A stretch of 64,000 nucleotides of DNA from Streptomyces sp. NBC_00306 (GTDB taxonomy: Bacteria > Actinomycetota > Actinomycetes > Streptomycetales > Streptomycetaceae): assembly GCF_036169555.1 (NCBI RefSeq), contig NZ_CP108032.1:2108001-2172000 (forward strand), read 5' to 3'. The translations under genes were made by a program, and so were the position numbers. Every line of letters starts with the position of its first letter. Positions within the stretch are counted from its first letter, which is position 1. The notes below the pieces were generated by a model that was not told the origin of the DNA, did not search any database, and worked only from the letters and a program-made list of their open reading frames with translations. Below are positions 35,269 through 44,685 of this stretch, in pieces.

Positions 35269-37320
35269 TCAGGCGGTCGGCAGCTTCAGGGTGACGGCCG
35301 ACTGGAGCAGCTCGGGCGCGGTCCAGGCGGAGCGCGTCCCCGCGTAGGCGGCGCCGAACACTCCTGTCCCCAGCACGAGTTGCTTGCGCGTGCCCTCGGG
35401 CGCGGTGATCGGCGCGGTCACTCCGGACGGCGCCTTGACGGTGACGGTGTCGCCGATGCGGTACGCGGTGACCTTGCCGTCGGCGACCGCCTTGTCCCAG
35501 GCGGCCCGGCGCTGGAGCTCGACGCCGACGTCACGCTGACGCGGGTTCACCAGCGGGGCGTTGTCCGCGTACAGGGCGCGGTAGTCGGCGAGGATCTTGT
35601 CGATGACCGGGTAGAGCAGGCGCTCCTCGGCCAGGTTCGACTGGTGCACGTAGTGCGGCCGCGGATCGCCGGCGACGACATGGCCGAGTGCGATGCGTGC
35701 CTCCTGCGGCACGATGTAGTCCGCGTAGCCGGTGGCCGTGTCGAGCGGCTCGGCCAGGCAGGTGGACGCGGGGTTGGTCTCGCAGACCCCGCTGCCGCCG
35801 TCGGCCTGTGATGCGTAGATCCAGTTGTACTCGTCGGCCATCTCGGCGGCCGTGCCGACGTTGTAGTACACGTTCATCGGGTGGCGCGGCACGGTGAGTG
35901 CGGATCCGACCGAACGCTGTGACGGCTCACGGGAGTTGTCGCTCGCGATCCACTTGACGCCGTTGTCGGCGAGCGCCCCGGCGAGGTTGGGGTTGTCCTG
36001 AGCCTGCTGCGGCAGGGTCTTCAGCCCGGAGTGCTCGCCCGTGACCAGCTCGGTGCGGTCGTAGGAGATGCCCTTGCGGGTGGCCCAGGTGTTGTTGTCG
36101 CGGATCTGCGCGGAGATCTCGGCGCGGCTCGTCCAGCGGATCGTGCCGGCGGCGTCCTTGGAGCACTGCCAGGGCACCACCGAGACGTCCTGCACGCAGC
36201 CGAGGAAGGGGTGCGTGTAGGTGTGGTTGATCCAGCGGTACTGGGCCCGGTCGGCGAGCAGTTGGGCGGTGAGCGCGTCGGTGCCGCCGTTCTCCGCCTT
36301 CCACTCCTCGCCCGCGCCGGCGTTGTAGACCATGTCGAGGGTGAAGCCGCTGGAGCGCTGCCACTGGGCGGCGTACTGCGCGTCGGCGGCGGTCATCCGG
36401 ATGTCCGGGGTCTGCTCGCCCGCGCCGGTGCAGTCGATGTCGCCGGGGGCGCAGTTGCGCGCGGAGTCCCAGCGCGCGTCGGGCGCGAAGACGTCGTCGA
36501 CGTGGACGGAGAAGTAACTGCGGCTCTGTCCGAGGTGGATGCCCTGGGTGAGCCAGTCGACCATGCCGCGGGCGAGAGCGCGGTACTGCTTCTGGTAGCG
36601 GTTGTAGGCGAAGGTCACCACCAGTTCGCGCCGGCCGTCGTGGGCGTACTCGCCGAGCAGGCTGCCGCGTGCGCCGCCGTCGCCGACAGCGGTGTCGAGA
36701 TAGCTGGTGTAGCCCGCCCGCGGCTTGCCGGCCGCGCCGTAACTCTCCGGCACGAGCGGGGAGTTGTCCTCGAACGTGAGCGGTCCGTCGAGGTAGCCGA
36801 ACGGTCCGGTGGAGCGTCCGGCCGCGGTCACCGAGGTCTGCACGCCGTCCAGGACGCCGACCCACCCGCCGTTGTCGGTGTACTCCAGGCCCACCCCCGG
36901 GTGTGACCAGGTGTAGGCGTCGATCTGGCGGATGCCGAAGGCCGTCTCGTACGCGAAGAGCGCGGCGTTCTCGGCGGCTCCGGCGGTGGTGGTGGCCCCG
37001 AACGGGTCCTCGTCGGGGACGACGACGCCCTGGAACTTGGCGCGCGGCCTGCCACTGACGGTGTCACTGAGGAACGCGGCGTTGACGGTGGGCCGGTTCG
37101 GGTCGTCCAGGCGCAGCGTGCGGTAGGGCACGCCGGTCTCCTCGAGCTCCGAGACGATGGCCTCGACCGCGCCGCCCCCGTCGTCCACGACGAGCACCGT
37201 CAGATCGATCCGCGGCACCGGTGCGGCGACGGCCCCCGCCGCCGGAAGTGCCGTCACCAGCAGGCCGGCCGTGAGCAGCGCCGCGGCGGCTCTACTTGCG
37301 CGCAGTCCAGTAGTGGCCAT
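35269..37320 (-). CDS. Secreted polysaccharide-deacetylase-like protein (Agd3/CE18-like)
   Basis: A 683-residue exported protein. A classical signal peptide ends near AAGAVAAP. The N-terminal ~270 residues form a beta-rich accessory region (LTVLVVDDGGGAVEAIVSEL; GGWVGVLDGVQTSV). The central deacetylase region has an Asp pair in YFSVHVDDVFAPDARWD and His residues in RWINHTYTHPFLGC, which fit metal-dependent NodB-like catalysis, plus a second His set near YYVHQSNL-like text (HYVHQSNLAEERLL). The overall plan resembles fungal Agd3, which deacetylates galactosaminogalactan; this assignment is by recall. ATG 37320 follows a GGGGGAG ribosome site. It is the first gene of the block. Confidence 0.85.
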   Translation of the reverse strand: MATTGLRASRAAAALLTAGLLVTALPAAGAVAAPVPRIDLTVLVVDDGGGAVEAIVSELEETGVPYRTLRLDDPNRPTVNAAFLSDTVSGRPRAKFQGVVVPDEDPFGATTTAGAAENAALFAYETAFGIRQIDAYTWSHPGVGLEYTDNGGWVGVLDGVQTSVTAAGRSTGPFGYLDGPLTFEDNSPLVPESYGAAGKPRAGYTSYLDTAVGDGGARGSLLGEYAHDGRRELVVTFAYNRYQKQYRALARGMVDWLTQGIHLGQSRSYFSVHVDDVFAPDARWDSARNCAPGDIDCTGAGEQTPDIRMTAADAQYAAQWQRSSGFTLDMVYNAGAGEEWKAENGGTDALTAQLLADRAQYRWINHTYTHPFLGCVQDVSVVPWQCSKDAAGTIRWTSRAEISAQIRDNNTWATRKGISYDRTELVTGEHSGLKTLPQQAQDNPNLAGALADNGVKWIASDNSREPSQRSVGSALTVPRHPMNVYYNVGTAAEMADEYNWIYASQADGGSGVCETNPASTCLAEPLDTATGYADYIVPQEARIALGHVVAGDPRPHYVHQSNLAEERLLYPVIDKILADYRALYADNAPLVNPRQRDVGVELQRRAAWDKAVADGKVTAYRIGDTVTVKAPSGVTAPITAPEGTRKQLVLGTGVFGAAYAGTRSAWTAPELLQSAVTLKLPTA

Positions 37321-37604
37321 GTTTCTCCCCCCTCGCACGGTCGTCCGCCCATCCGAAATATGCGGAGAACCTGTGGAGATGATGCAAAGGAACCCCGCGC
37401 TCCCTTGCCTGAATGCAGCGAGTGTGACTGAGGTCTCGAAGCCTCGGGCCCAAACGTGAAACAGACGCCACGGATGAGTGAACTACTGCCGCCGTGAGCG
37501 ATACATGTGACCGCGCGTAGGCTCTTGTCGGGCTGGGATGTCGACCCGTCCCTCTCTACGGCCGCTACGGCTCTGGATCTCAACGGAAGCGAGAAATCAC
37601 CACC

Positions 37605-39137
37605 GTGACTGCTCTCACTCTCAGCACTGCCGGCGCTGCGACGCTGCGCGCCGACGCGCTCGTCGTCGGTGTCGCGAAGGGCGCCAAGGGCCCGGTCGTC
37701 GCGCCGGGCGCCGAGGCCGTGGACAAGGCGTTCGACGGAAAGCTCGCCGCCGTCCTGGAGACCCTCGGCGCCACCGGTGCCGAGGGCGAGGTGACCAAGC
37801 TCCCCGCGCCGTCCGGCCTCAAGACGCCGGTCGTCCTCGCGGTCGGGCTCGGCTCCGTCCCGGAGAAGGACGGGTCGTTCTCCGCCGAGTCGCTGCGCCG
37901 CGCGGCGGGTACCGCCGCCCGCGCCCTGTCCGGCTCGAAGAAGGCCGCCTTCGCCCTGCCCGTCGAGGCGTCGGAGGACGCCGAGGCCGTCGCCGAGGGC
38001 GCCCTGCTCGGCGCCTACGCCTTCACCGCCTACCAGGGTGGCGACAGCGACGCCAAGGACGGCAGGAGCGGCGTGAAGCAGCCGCTCGCCGAGATCGCCC
38101 TGCTCGGCGCCAAGCCGCGCGACAAGGCGTTCAAGGCCGCGGCCGAGCGTGCCATCGCGCTCACCGAGGAGATCAACCGCGCCCGCGACCTGGTCAACAC
38201 CCCGCCGAACGACCTCACCCCCGAGGCCTTCGCCGCCGTCGCCACGGCGGCCGGCAAGGAGAACGGCGTCAAGGTCCAGGTCCTCGACGAGAAGGCGCTC
38301 GTCAAGGGCGGCTTCGGCGGCATCCTCGGCGTCGGCCAGGGTTCGCAGAACCCGCCCCGCCTGGTGAAGCTCTCCTACACCCACTCCAAGGCGGCCAAGA
38401 CGCTCGCCCTGGTCGGCAAGGGCATCACCTACGACTCGGGCGGCATCTCGCTCAAGCCGGCCGGCCACAACGAGACGATGAAGTGCGACATGAGCGGCGC
38501 CGCCGCGGTGTTCGCCGCCGTCGTCACGGCCGCCCGTCTGAAGCTCGCCGTCAACGTCACGGCCTACCTCGCCCTCGCGGAGAACATGCCGTCGGGCTCG
38601 GCCACCCGTCCCGGTGACGTGCTGCGCATGTACAGCGGCAAGACGGTCGAGGTGCTCAACACCGACGCCGAGGGCCGTCTGGTGCTCGCCGACGCGCTGT
38701 GGAAGGCCTCCGAGGAGAAGCCGGACGCCATCGTGGACGTCGCGACGCTGACCGGCGCGATGGTGCTCGCCCTCGGCAACCGCACCTTCGGGATCATGTC
38801 CAACGACGACGCCTTCCGTACCTCGATCCACGAGATCGCGGAGGAGGTCGGCGAGCAGTCCTGGCCGATGCCGATGCCCGCCGAGCTGCGCAAGGGCATG
38901 GACTCCCCGACCGCCGACATCGCCAACATGGGCGAGCGGATGGGCGGCGGCCTGGTCGCCGGTCTGTTCCTGAAGGAGTTCGTCGGCGAGGGCATCACCT
39001 GGGCCCACCTCGACATCGCGGGCCCCGCCTTCCACGAGGGCGCGCCGTTCGGCTACACCCCGAAGGGCGGCACGGGCTCCTCGGTCCGCACCCTGGTGAA
39101 GCTGGCGGAGCGGGTCGCCGCCGGTGACCTCGGCTGA
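37605..39137 (+). CDS. pepA: Leucyl aminopeptidase (M17)
   Basis: A 510-residue cytosolic metallopeptidase that removes N-terminal residues from peptides, normally as a hexamer with two metal ions. The catalytic domain shows VGKGITYDSGGISLKPAG, MKCDMSGAAAVFAAV, the diagnostic NTDAEGRLVLADAL, and EGITWAHLDIAGPAF near the end. The N-terminal domain (~1-170) is divergent and Ala-rich. The GTG start at 37605 begins VTALTLSTAGAATL. The 284-base gap upstream separates it from the divergent deacetylase gene. A hairpin follows the stop. Confidence 0.95.
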   Translation: MTALTLSTAGAATLRADALVVGVAKGAKGPVVAPGAEAVDKAFDGKLAAVLETLGATGAEGEVTKLPAPSGLKTPVVLAVGLGSVPEKDGSFSAESLRRAAGTAARALSGSKKAAFALPVEASEDAEAVAEGALLGAYAFTAYQGGDSDAKDGRSGVKQPLAEIALLGAKPRDKAFKAAAERAIALTEEINRARDLVNTPPNDLTPEAFAAVATAAGKENGVKVQVLDEKALVKGGFGGILGVGQGSQNPPRLVKLSYTHSKAAKTLALVGKGITYDSGGISLKPAGHNETMKCDMSGAAAVFAAVVTAARLKLAVNVTAYLALAENMPSGSATRPGDVLRMYSGKTVEVLNTDAEGRLVLADALWKASEEKPDAIVDVATLTGAMVLALGNRTFGIMSNDDAFRTSIHEIAEEVGEQSWPMPMPAELRKGMDSPTADIANMGERMGGGLVAGLFLKEFVGEGITWAHLDIAGPAFHEGAPFGYTPKGGTGSSVRTLVKLAERVAAGDLG

Positions 39138-39152
39138 CGTGACCTGACACGA

Positions 39153-39192
39153 CGGACGCCGGCGGGGCTCCCCGGAGCTCCACCGGCGTCCG
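39153..39192 (+). terminator. Terminator after pepA
   Basis: CGGACGCCGG (39153-39162) pairs with CCGGCGTCCG (39183-39192), with a second inner stem (GGGGCTCC/GGAGCTCC). Confidence 0.7.
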
Positions 39193-39404
39193 CGGCTGTG
39201 TGCCCGGCGAGGGCCCGCCGGTGTGCCCCCCGTAACACGGCCCCGGGTCCCGCCTTGCGGCAACAAGTGCGAAGATGGGTTCTCGGCAGGACAGGGCCCC
39301 CACCACAGGGCCGAAGAATCAAGCGGCCGCACACCAGCCGACCGGCCGGTCGTCCCCGGGAAGGGGAGACCCGGCGACCGGCACACATGCATGGAGGACG
39401 TGAC

Positions 39405-40793
39405 GTGGCGAACGACGCCAGCACCGTTTTCGACCTAGTGATCCTCGGCGGTGGCAGTGGCGGTTACGCCGCGGCCCTGCGTGGGGCTCAGCTGGGCCTG
39501 GACGTCGCCCTGATCGAGAAGGACAAGCTCGGCGGCACCTGCCTGCACCGTGGCTGCATCCCCACCAAGGCTCTGCTGCACGCCGGTGAGATCGCCGACC
39601 AGGCTCGCGAGAGCGAGCAGTTCGGCGTCAAGGCCACCTTCGAGGGCATCGACGTCCCGGCTGTGCACAAGTACAAGGACGACGTGGTCAGCGGACTCTA
39701 CAAGGGTCTGCAGGGGCTCATCGCCTCCCGCAAGGTCACCTACATCGAGGGTGAGGGCAAGCTGTCCTCCCCCACCTCCGTCGACGTCAACGGCCAGCGT
39801 GTCCAGGGCCGCCACATCCTCCTCGCGACCGGCTCCGTGCCGAAGTCGCTGCCGGGTCTGGAGATCGACGGCAACCGCATCATCTCCTCCGACCACGCGC
39901 TGGTCCTGGACCGGGTCCCCCAGTCCGCGATCGTGCTCGGCGGCGGCGTCATCGGCGTGGAGTTCGCCTCCGCGTGGAAGTCCTTCGGCTCCGACGTCAC
40001 CGTCATCGAGGGCCTCAAGCACCTCGTTCCGGTCGAGGACGAGAACAGCTCCAAGCTTCTTGAGCGCGCGTTCCGCAAGCGCGGCATCAAGTTCAACCTG
40101 GGCACCTTCTTCGAGAAGGCCGAGTACACCCAGGACGGCGTCCGCGTGACACTCGCGGACGGCAAGACGTTCGACGCCGAGGTGCTGCTGGTCGCGGTCG
40201 GCCGCGGCCCGGTCTCCGCCGGTCTCGGGTACGAGGAGCAGGGCGTCGCGATGGACCGCGGCTTCGTCCTCGTCGACGAGTACATGCAGACGAACGTCCC
40301 GACGATCTCCGCGGTCGGTGACCTGGTCCCGACCCTCCAGCTCGCGCACGTCGGCTTCGCCGAGGGCATCCTGGTAGCGGAGCGTCTGGCCGGTCTGAAG
40401 ACCGTTCCGGTCGACTACGACGGTGTGCCCCGGGTGACGTACTGCCACCCCGAGGTCGCGTCCGTCGGCATCACCGAGGCCAAGGCCAAGGAGATCTACG
40501 GTGCGGACAAGGTTGTCGCTCTGAAGTACAACCTCGCGGGCAACGGCAAGAGCAAGATCCTCAAGACCGCGGGCGAGATCAAGCTCGTCCAGGTCAAGGA
40601 CGGTGCCGTGGTCGGCGTCCACATGGTCGGTGACCGTATGGGCGAGCAGGTCGGCGAGGCGCAGCTGATCTACAACTGGGAGGCTCTGCCGGCGGAGGTC
40701 GCTCAGCTCATCCACGCCCACCCGACGCAGAACGAGGCGATGGGCGAGGCGCACCTGGCGCTCGCGGGCAAGCCGCTGCACTCGCATGACTGA
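39405..40793 (+). CDS. lpdA: Dihydrolipoyl dehydrogenase (E3)
   Basis: A 462-residue flavoprotein that reoxidises the dihydrolipoyl groups of 2-oxoacid dehydrogenase complexes with NAD. FAD-binding [20 protein letters not shown], redox disulfide [20 protein letters not shown]-binding [15 protein letters not shown], second FAD contact [10 protein letters not shown], and the catalytic His-Glu in [10 protein letters not shown] are all present. GTG 39405 has GGAGG seven bases upstream. The E2 gene follows 128 bases later on the same strand and aceE lies 4.3 kb on. E3 can serve both the pyruvate and the 2-oxoglutarate complex. Confidence 0.97.
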   Translation: MANDASTVFDLVILGGGSGGYAAALRGAQLGLDVALIEKDKLGGTCLHRGCIPTKALLHAGEIADQARESEQFGVKATFEGIDVPAVHKYKDDVVSGLYKGLQGLIASRKVTYIEGEGKLSSPTSVDVNGQRVQGRHILLATGSVPKSLPGLEIDGNRIISSDHALVLDRVPQSAIVLGGGVIGVEFASAWKSFGSDVTVIEGLKHLVPVEDENSSKLLERAFRKRGIKFNLGTFFEKAEYTQDGVRVTLADGKTFDAEVLLVAVGRGPVSAGLGYEEQGVAMDRGFVLVDEYMQTNVPTISAVGDLVPTLQLAHVGFAEGILVAERLAGLKTVPVDYDGVPRVTYCHPEVASVGITEAKAKEIYGADKVVALKYNLAGNGKSKILKTAGEIKLVQVKDGAVVGVHMVGDRMGEQVGEAQLIYNWEALPAEVAQLIHAHPTQNEAMGEAHLALAGKPLHSHD

Positions 40794-40921
40794 GCTGTCC
40801 GTGCTGCCTGAGCCGTCCGCGCAGTCCGCGGACACCGGGCGCGACGACCACTTCCGCACGTCCCCTCGCTCGGCGCTCCGCGCGGGCCGGGGATACCCCA
40901 TCGTTAGGAGCAACTGAAACC

Positions 40922-42760
40922 ATGTCGGTTTCCGTAACCCTTCCGGCGCTCGGTGAGAGCGTCACCGAGGGCACCGTCACCCGCTGGCTGAAGGCCGAGG
41001 GCGAGCGCGTCGAGGCCGACGAGCCGCTGCTCGAGGTGTCGACCGACAAGGTCGACACCGAGATCCCCGCCCCCGCGTCCGGCGTCCTGGCCTCCATCAA
41101 GGTCGCCGAGGACGAGACCGTCGAGGTCGGCGCCGAGCTCGCCGTCATCGACGACGGCTCCGGCGCCCCCGCCGCCGCCGAGGCCCCCGCGGCCGAGGAG
41201 AAGCAGGCCGAGGCCCCGGCTCCCGAGCCGGAGCAGCCCGCGCAGGCCGCCCCGTCCACCGAGACCTCCGCCCCCGCCCCGGCGCCGACCGCCGAGGCCT
41301 CGTCCGGCGGTGGCTCGGCCGAGGGCACCGACGTGGTCCTCCCGGCGCTCGGCGAGAGCGTCACCGAGGGCACCGTCACCCGCTGGCTCAAGGAGGTCGG
41401 CGATTCCGTCGAGGCCGACGAGCCGCTGCTCGAGGTCTCCACGGACAAGGTCGACACCGAGATCCCCGCCCCGGCCTCCGGCGTACTGCTGGAGATCACC
41501 GTCGCCGAGGACGAGACCGCCGAGGTCGGTGCCAAGCTCGCCGTCATCGGTGCTCCCGGTGCCGCCCCGCAGGCCGCCGCCCCGGCGCAGCCCGCCCCGG
41601 CGCAGGAGGCTCCGGCCCAGGAGGCTCCGAAGCAGGAGGCTCCCAAGCAGGAAGCCCCGAAGCAGGAGGCCGCGCCCGCACCGGCGGCCCCCGCCGCTCC
41701 GGCGCAGCCCGCCCCGGCTCCGGCCGCGCCCGCTCAGCCGGCTCCGGCCCAGGCCGCGCCCGCATCGGCGGCTCCGGCTCCCGTCACCCCGGCTCCGGCT
41801 GCTCCGGCCGCCCCCGCCGCCGGTGCCGCGAGCGACGCCTACGTGACCCCGCTGGTCCGTAAGCTCGCCGCCGAGAACGGCGTGGACCTGTCCTCGGTCA
41901 AGGGCACCGGCGTCGGTGGCCGTATCCGCAAGCAGGACGTCATCGCCGCCGCGGAGGCCGCCAAGGCCGCCGCCGCCCCGGCGCCGGCCGCCGCCGCTCC
42001 GGCCGCCTCCCGGGCGCCGAAGCTGGAGACGTCCCCGCTGCGCGGTCAGACCGTCAAGATGACCCGCATGCGCAAGGTCATCGGCGACAACATGATGAAG
42101 GCGCTGCACGGCCAGGCCCAGCTGACCTCGGTCGTCGAGGTCGACATCACCAAGCTGATGAAGCTGCGCGCCCTGGCCAAGGACTCCTTCGCCGCCCGCG
42201 AGGGCGTCAAGCTGTCCCCGATGCCGTTCTTCGTCAAGGCCGCGGCCCAGGCGCTGAAGGCCCACCCGGTCGTCAACGCCCGGATCAACGAGGACGAAGG
42301 CACCATCACGTACTTCGACTCGGAGAACATCGGCATCGCCGTGGACTCCGAGAAGGGCCTGATGACCCCGGTCATCAAGAGTGCGGGAGACCTGAACCTC
42401 GCCGGTATCGCCAAGCGGACCGCGGAGCTCGCGGGCGCCGTGCGCGCCAGCAAGATCACCCCGGACGACCTGGCCGGTGCGACGTTCACCATCAGCAACA
42501 CCGGCTCGCGCGGTGCGCTGTTCGACACGATCATCGTGCCGCCGAACCAGGTCGCCATCCTGGGCATCGGCGCCACCGTCAAGCGCCCGGTGGTCATCAA
42601 CCACCCGGACCTCGGCGAGACGATCGCGATCCGCGACATGACCTACGTCGCGCTCTCCTACGACCACCGTCTGGTGGACGGCGCGGACGCCGCCCGCTAC
42701 CTGACGACGGTCAAGGCGATCCTGGAGGCCGGCGAGTTCGAGGTCGAGCTCGGTCTCTGA
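40922..42760 (+). CDS. sucB: Dihydrolipoamide acyltransferase (E2), two lipoyl domains
   Basis: A 612-residue E2. Two near-identical lipoyl domains start at residues ~3 and ~137, with lipoyl lysines Lys43 and Lys176 in [15 protein letters not shown]. Long Ala/Pro linkers follow; one contains a 15-base tandem repeat (41603-41662) encoding [10 protein letters not shown]. The subunit-binding domain is at [20 protein letters not shown]. The catalytic domain (~375-612) ends with the active-site His-Asp in [16 protein letters not shown]. It is usually annotated as the succinyltransferase, but actinobacteria use such a protein in a mixed PDH/ODH complex, so acetyl transfer is equally likely. LipA and LipB in this window supply its lipoyl groups. 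Confidence 0.93.
   Translation: MSVSVTLPALGESVTEGTVTRWLKAEGERVEADEPLLEVSTDKVDTEIPAPASGVLASIKVAEDETVEVGAELAVIDDGSGAPAAAEAPAAEEKQAEAPAPEPEQPAQAAPSTETSAPAPAPTAEASSGGGSAEGTDVVLPALGESVTEGTVTRWLKEVGDSVEADEPLLEVSTDKVDTEIPAPASGVLLEITVAEDETAEVGAKLAVIGAPGAAPQAAAPAQPAPAQEAPAQEAPKQEAPKQEAPKQEAAPAPAAPAAPAQPAPAPAAPAQPAPAQAAPASAAPAPVTPAPAAPAAPAAGAASDAYVTPLVRKLAAENGVDLSSVKGTGVGGRIRKQDVIAAAEAAKAAAAPAPAAAAPAASRAPKLETSPLRGQTVKMTRMRKVIGDNMMKALHGQAQLTSVVEVDITKLMKLRALAKDSFAAREGVKLSPMPFFVKAAAQALKAHPVVNARINEDEGTITYFDSENIGIAVDSEKGLMTPVIKSAGDLNLAGIAKRTAELAGAVRASKITPDDLAGATFTISNTGSRGALFDTIIVPPNQVAILGIGATVKRPVVINHPDLGETIAIRDMTYVALSYDHRLVDGADAARYLTTVKAILEAGEFEVELGL
41603..41662 (+). repeat. 15-bp tandem repeat in the E2 linker
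   Basis: Four in-frame units of 15 bases encode QEAPA and then QEAPK three times. The array is part of the flexible Ala/Pro linker. Confidence 0.75.
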
Positions 42761-42810
42761 CGCGAGCCCGCGCAGGCCGGCACAGGTCGGCGCAGGTCAG
42801 CAGTGACGCA

Positions 42811-42846
42811 CGGCGCCCCGCCCGGAGAGATCCGGGCGGGGCGCCG
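42811..42846. terminator. Terminator between sucB and the DUF397 gene
   Basis: A perfect 16-bp stem, CGGCGCCCCGCCCGGA and its complement at 42831-42846, with a GAGA loop, in a convergent gap. Confidence 0.85.
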
Positions 42847-42902
42847 TCGCGTTGTCCGAAGGCGCCGTCGCGTTGTCCGAAGGCGCCGTCGCGTCGTCCG
42901 AA
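42840..42902. repeat. Three 21-bp tandem repeats
   Basis: The units at 42840-42860, 42861-42881 and 42882-42902 begin GGCGCCGTCGCG and end GTCCGAA. The third differs by one base. They lie just beyond the DUF397 stop codon and overlap the right arm of the terminator. Confidence 0.9.
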
Positions 42903-42909
42903 GGCGCGG

Positions 42910-43110
42910 TCAGAGGGCGCCGCGCTTGACGGCGCTCACGAAGGACGCCCAGCGGGCGTGCGCGAAGACGAGGGCGGGGCCGTCGGGGTTCTTGCTGTCG
43001 CGGACGGGGGTGACGTAGGTGAAGCCGTCGGCGACCTCGACACATGCCCCGCCCTCCCCGTTGCTGTAGGACGACGTCCGCCATATGGCTGTGCTCAGAT
43101 CGGGGCTCAT
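42910..43110 (-). CDS. DUF397 protein
   Basis: A 66-residue protein with the DUF397 pattern: WRTSSYSNGEGGACVEVA, then VRDSKNPDGPALVFAHARW and a basic end. Such proteins are encoded next to XRE/DUF5753 regulators and are thought to be their small partners. Its ATG overlaps the stop of the upstream regulator gene (ATGA), so both are made from one message. The biochemical role is unknown. Confidence 0.9.
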   Translation of the reverse strand: MSPDLSTAIWRTSSYSNGEGGACVEVADGFTYVTPVRDSKNPDGPALVFAHARWASFVSAVKRGAL

Positions 43111-43940
43111 GGTGTCGTGTAGTCCTTCGCCGCCGAAGCGATCAGGGAGAGGGACGCCTTCGGCGACAGCGCGGCGGCCCGGACGAGATCGTATGACTTC
43201 TGGAACTTGGTCACCAGCGCCGGTTCGTCGATGAGTTGGCCGCTGTGCGCGCTCTCGGTGTAGACGACGGCCGGAGAGTCGGCGAAGGTCATCACGATGG
43301 CCGTGCCGTGCGTCAGCGGGGGCGGGCCGGCCGCGAAGGGCAGCACCTGCACCATCACCCGGTGATGGTCACGGGCCTGTTCGGCGAGCTGCTCCAGCTG
43401 TTCACGCATCACGGACGGCTCGTCCACCACCACATGCAGAGCGGCCTCGTGGACGATGGCCCAGAGCTCCGGACCCGACGGATCGTCCAGGCGGCGCGCC
43501 CGTTCCAGCCGTACGGTGACGTGCCGCTCCACCACGTCGTCTGCGGCGAAGGGCTGCGTGGCGCGGGTGATGCCGCGGGCGTACGCCTCGGTCTGGAGCA
43601 GACCCGGGATCAGCAGCGGAGCGTACTCACTGATCGTCAGGGCCTCCTTCTCCAGCTCCGCGGCGTCGGCGAAGTACTCGGGGTGCTTCGACTCCTGCGC
43701 CAGCCGGCACAGCCGCTGCAGGTGCTCCCCCGACCCCAGCACCCCGTCCAGCAGCCGCGACATATCCTGCTGCGGGCGCCGCTTCGCGGCCTCGAACTGG
43801 CCGATGTACGCGCCCGAGCAGAAGACCCGCTCCCCCAACTGCTCCTGCGACAACCGGTTCTCCTCGCGCAAGCGGCGAAGTTCCGCTCCGTAGAAGCTCC
43901 TTGGTGAGACGTACGGGTCCACATCCTTGGCCTGCGTCAT
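43107..43940 (-). CDS. XRE-family regulator with DUF5753 domain
   Basis: A 277-residue regulator. The helix-turn-helix is at residues ~15-75 (LRRLREENRLSQEQLGERV; SGAYIGQFEAAKRRP). The rest is a DUF5753 domain (LLIPGLLQTEAYARGIT; VMVQVLPFAAGPPPLTHG; VVYTESAHSGQLID). The pairing with DUF397 is a hallmark of actinobacteria and resembles an antitoxin-like module, though no toxicity is shown. ATG 43940 is favoured because TAGCCT on the minus strand (43953-43948) ends seven bases before it, giving a leaderless start; ATG 43958 is possible. Confidence 0.9.
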   Translation of the reverse strand: MTQAKDVDPYVSPRSFYGAELRRLREENRLSQEQLGERVFCSGAYIGQFEAAKRRPQQDMSRLLDGVLGSGEHLQRLCRLAQESKHPEYFADAAELEKEALTISEYAPLLIPGLLQTEAYARGITRATQPFAADDVVERHVTVRLERARRLDDPSGPELWAIVHEAALHVVVDEPSVMREQLEQLAEQARDHHRVMVQVLPFAAGPPPLTHGTAIVMTFADSPAVVYTESAHSGQLIDEPALVTKFQKSYDLVRAAALSPKASLSLIASAAKDYTTP

Positions 43941-44061
43941 GCCGGAAAGGCTAGCCATGAGCCGTCACTGTGCGCGTGCGTTCCCTGACAATGCGTCCGT
44001 ACGGGAAGCCATGAGGTTCCGCTCCGGTAACCTCGGCCCCGGCCACCCATGAGGAGTTTCC

Positions 44062-44685
44062 ATGACCCCGCCCGTCGTCCACTCGCTGCGCGAACAGATC
44101 CGCGAGCACATCGTGGAGGGGATCGTCAGCGGGCGCTGGAAGCCGGGCGAGCGCATCGTCGAGCGGCGGATCGCGACCGAGCTGGAGGTCTCCCAGACGC
44201 CGGTCCGTGAGGCACTGCGGGAGCTGGAGAGCCTGCGGCTGATCGAGTCCGCACCGAACAAGGGCGTACGGGTCCGCAATCTCACCGCAGCGGACCTGGA
44301 GGAGAGCTACCCCGTGCGGGCGGGCCTGGAGCAGATCGCGGCCGAGCTCGCGGCGGACCGGCTGGCCGACGACTGCTCGTGCCTGGAACCGCATGTGGCC
44401 GGGCTGTACGCCGCGGACCTGGCCGCGGACTCGGCCGCGCAGGTGCGGCACACGGTCGCCTTCCACCGGGAGCTGGTGCGGGCGGCGGGCAACGGTGTCC
44501 TGCTGCACACCTGGGAAGGGCTCGGCATCGAGGTGTTCACGGCGCTGTCGATCCGCTGGCTGGGGACGGTCCAGAAGTCCTACGCCGAGGAGCACGAGGC
44601 GCTCGTGGCGGCCTTCAAGCGCCGCGATCCACAGATCGGGGCGCTCGTGAAGGCCCATGTGCTGGGCTGCGCACCGCGCGCCTGA
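44062..44685 (+). CDS. GntR-family regulator (FadR/FCD type)
   Basis: A 207-residue regulator. The winged helix is at residues ~5-75 (VEGIVSGRWKPGERIVERR; EVSQTPVREALRELESLRL), followed by an all-helical FCD effector domain with probable metal/ligand His residues (VRHTVAFHRELVRAAGN; SLGIEVFTALS-like LGIEVFTALSIRW). AGGAG lies six bases before the ATG. It precedes aceE on the same strand, with 446 bases between, and that gap holds a perfect palindrome over the aceE promoter. Relatives such as PdhR control pyruvate dehydrogenase, so aceE control is a reasonable guess. Confidence 0.9.
   Translation: MTPPVVHSLREQIREHIVEGIVSGRWKPGERIVERRIATELEVSQTPVREALRELESLRLIESAPNKGVRVRNLTAADLEESYPVRAGLEQIAAELAADRLADDCSCLEPHVAGLYAADLAADSAAQVRHTVAFHRELVRAAGNGVLLHTWEGLGIEVFTALSIRWLGTVQKSYAEEHEALVAAFKRRDPQIGALVKAHVLGCAPRA

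Noticed and set aside
35269..37320. Reading the deacetylase-like protein as PelA itself
   Set aside because: PelA joins a hydrolase and a deacetylase in one chain. Here the hydrolases are separate genes and the front part differs.
30603..37320. A standard pel operon
   Set aside because: No PelB, PelC, PelD or PelE type gene is present, and the 12-helix protein lacks PelG motifs.
43107..43940. A proven toxin-antitoxin system with the DUF397 protein
   Set aside because: The pairing is typical, but nothing in the sequence shows toxicity.
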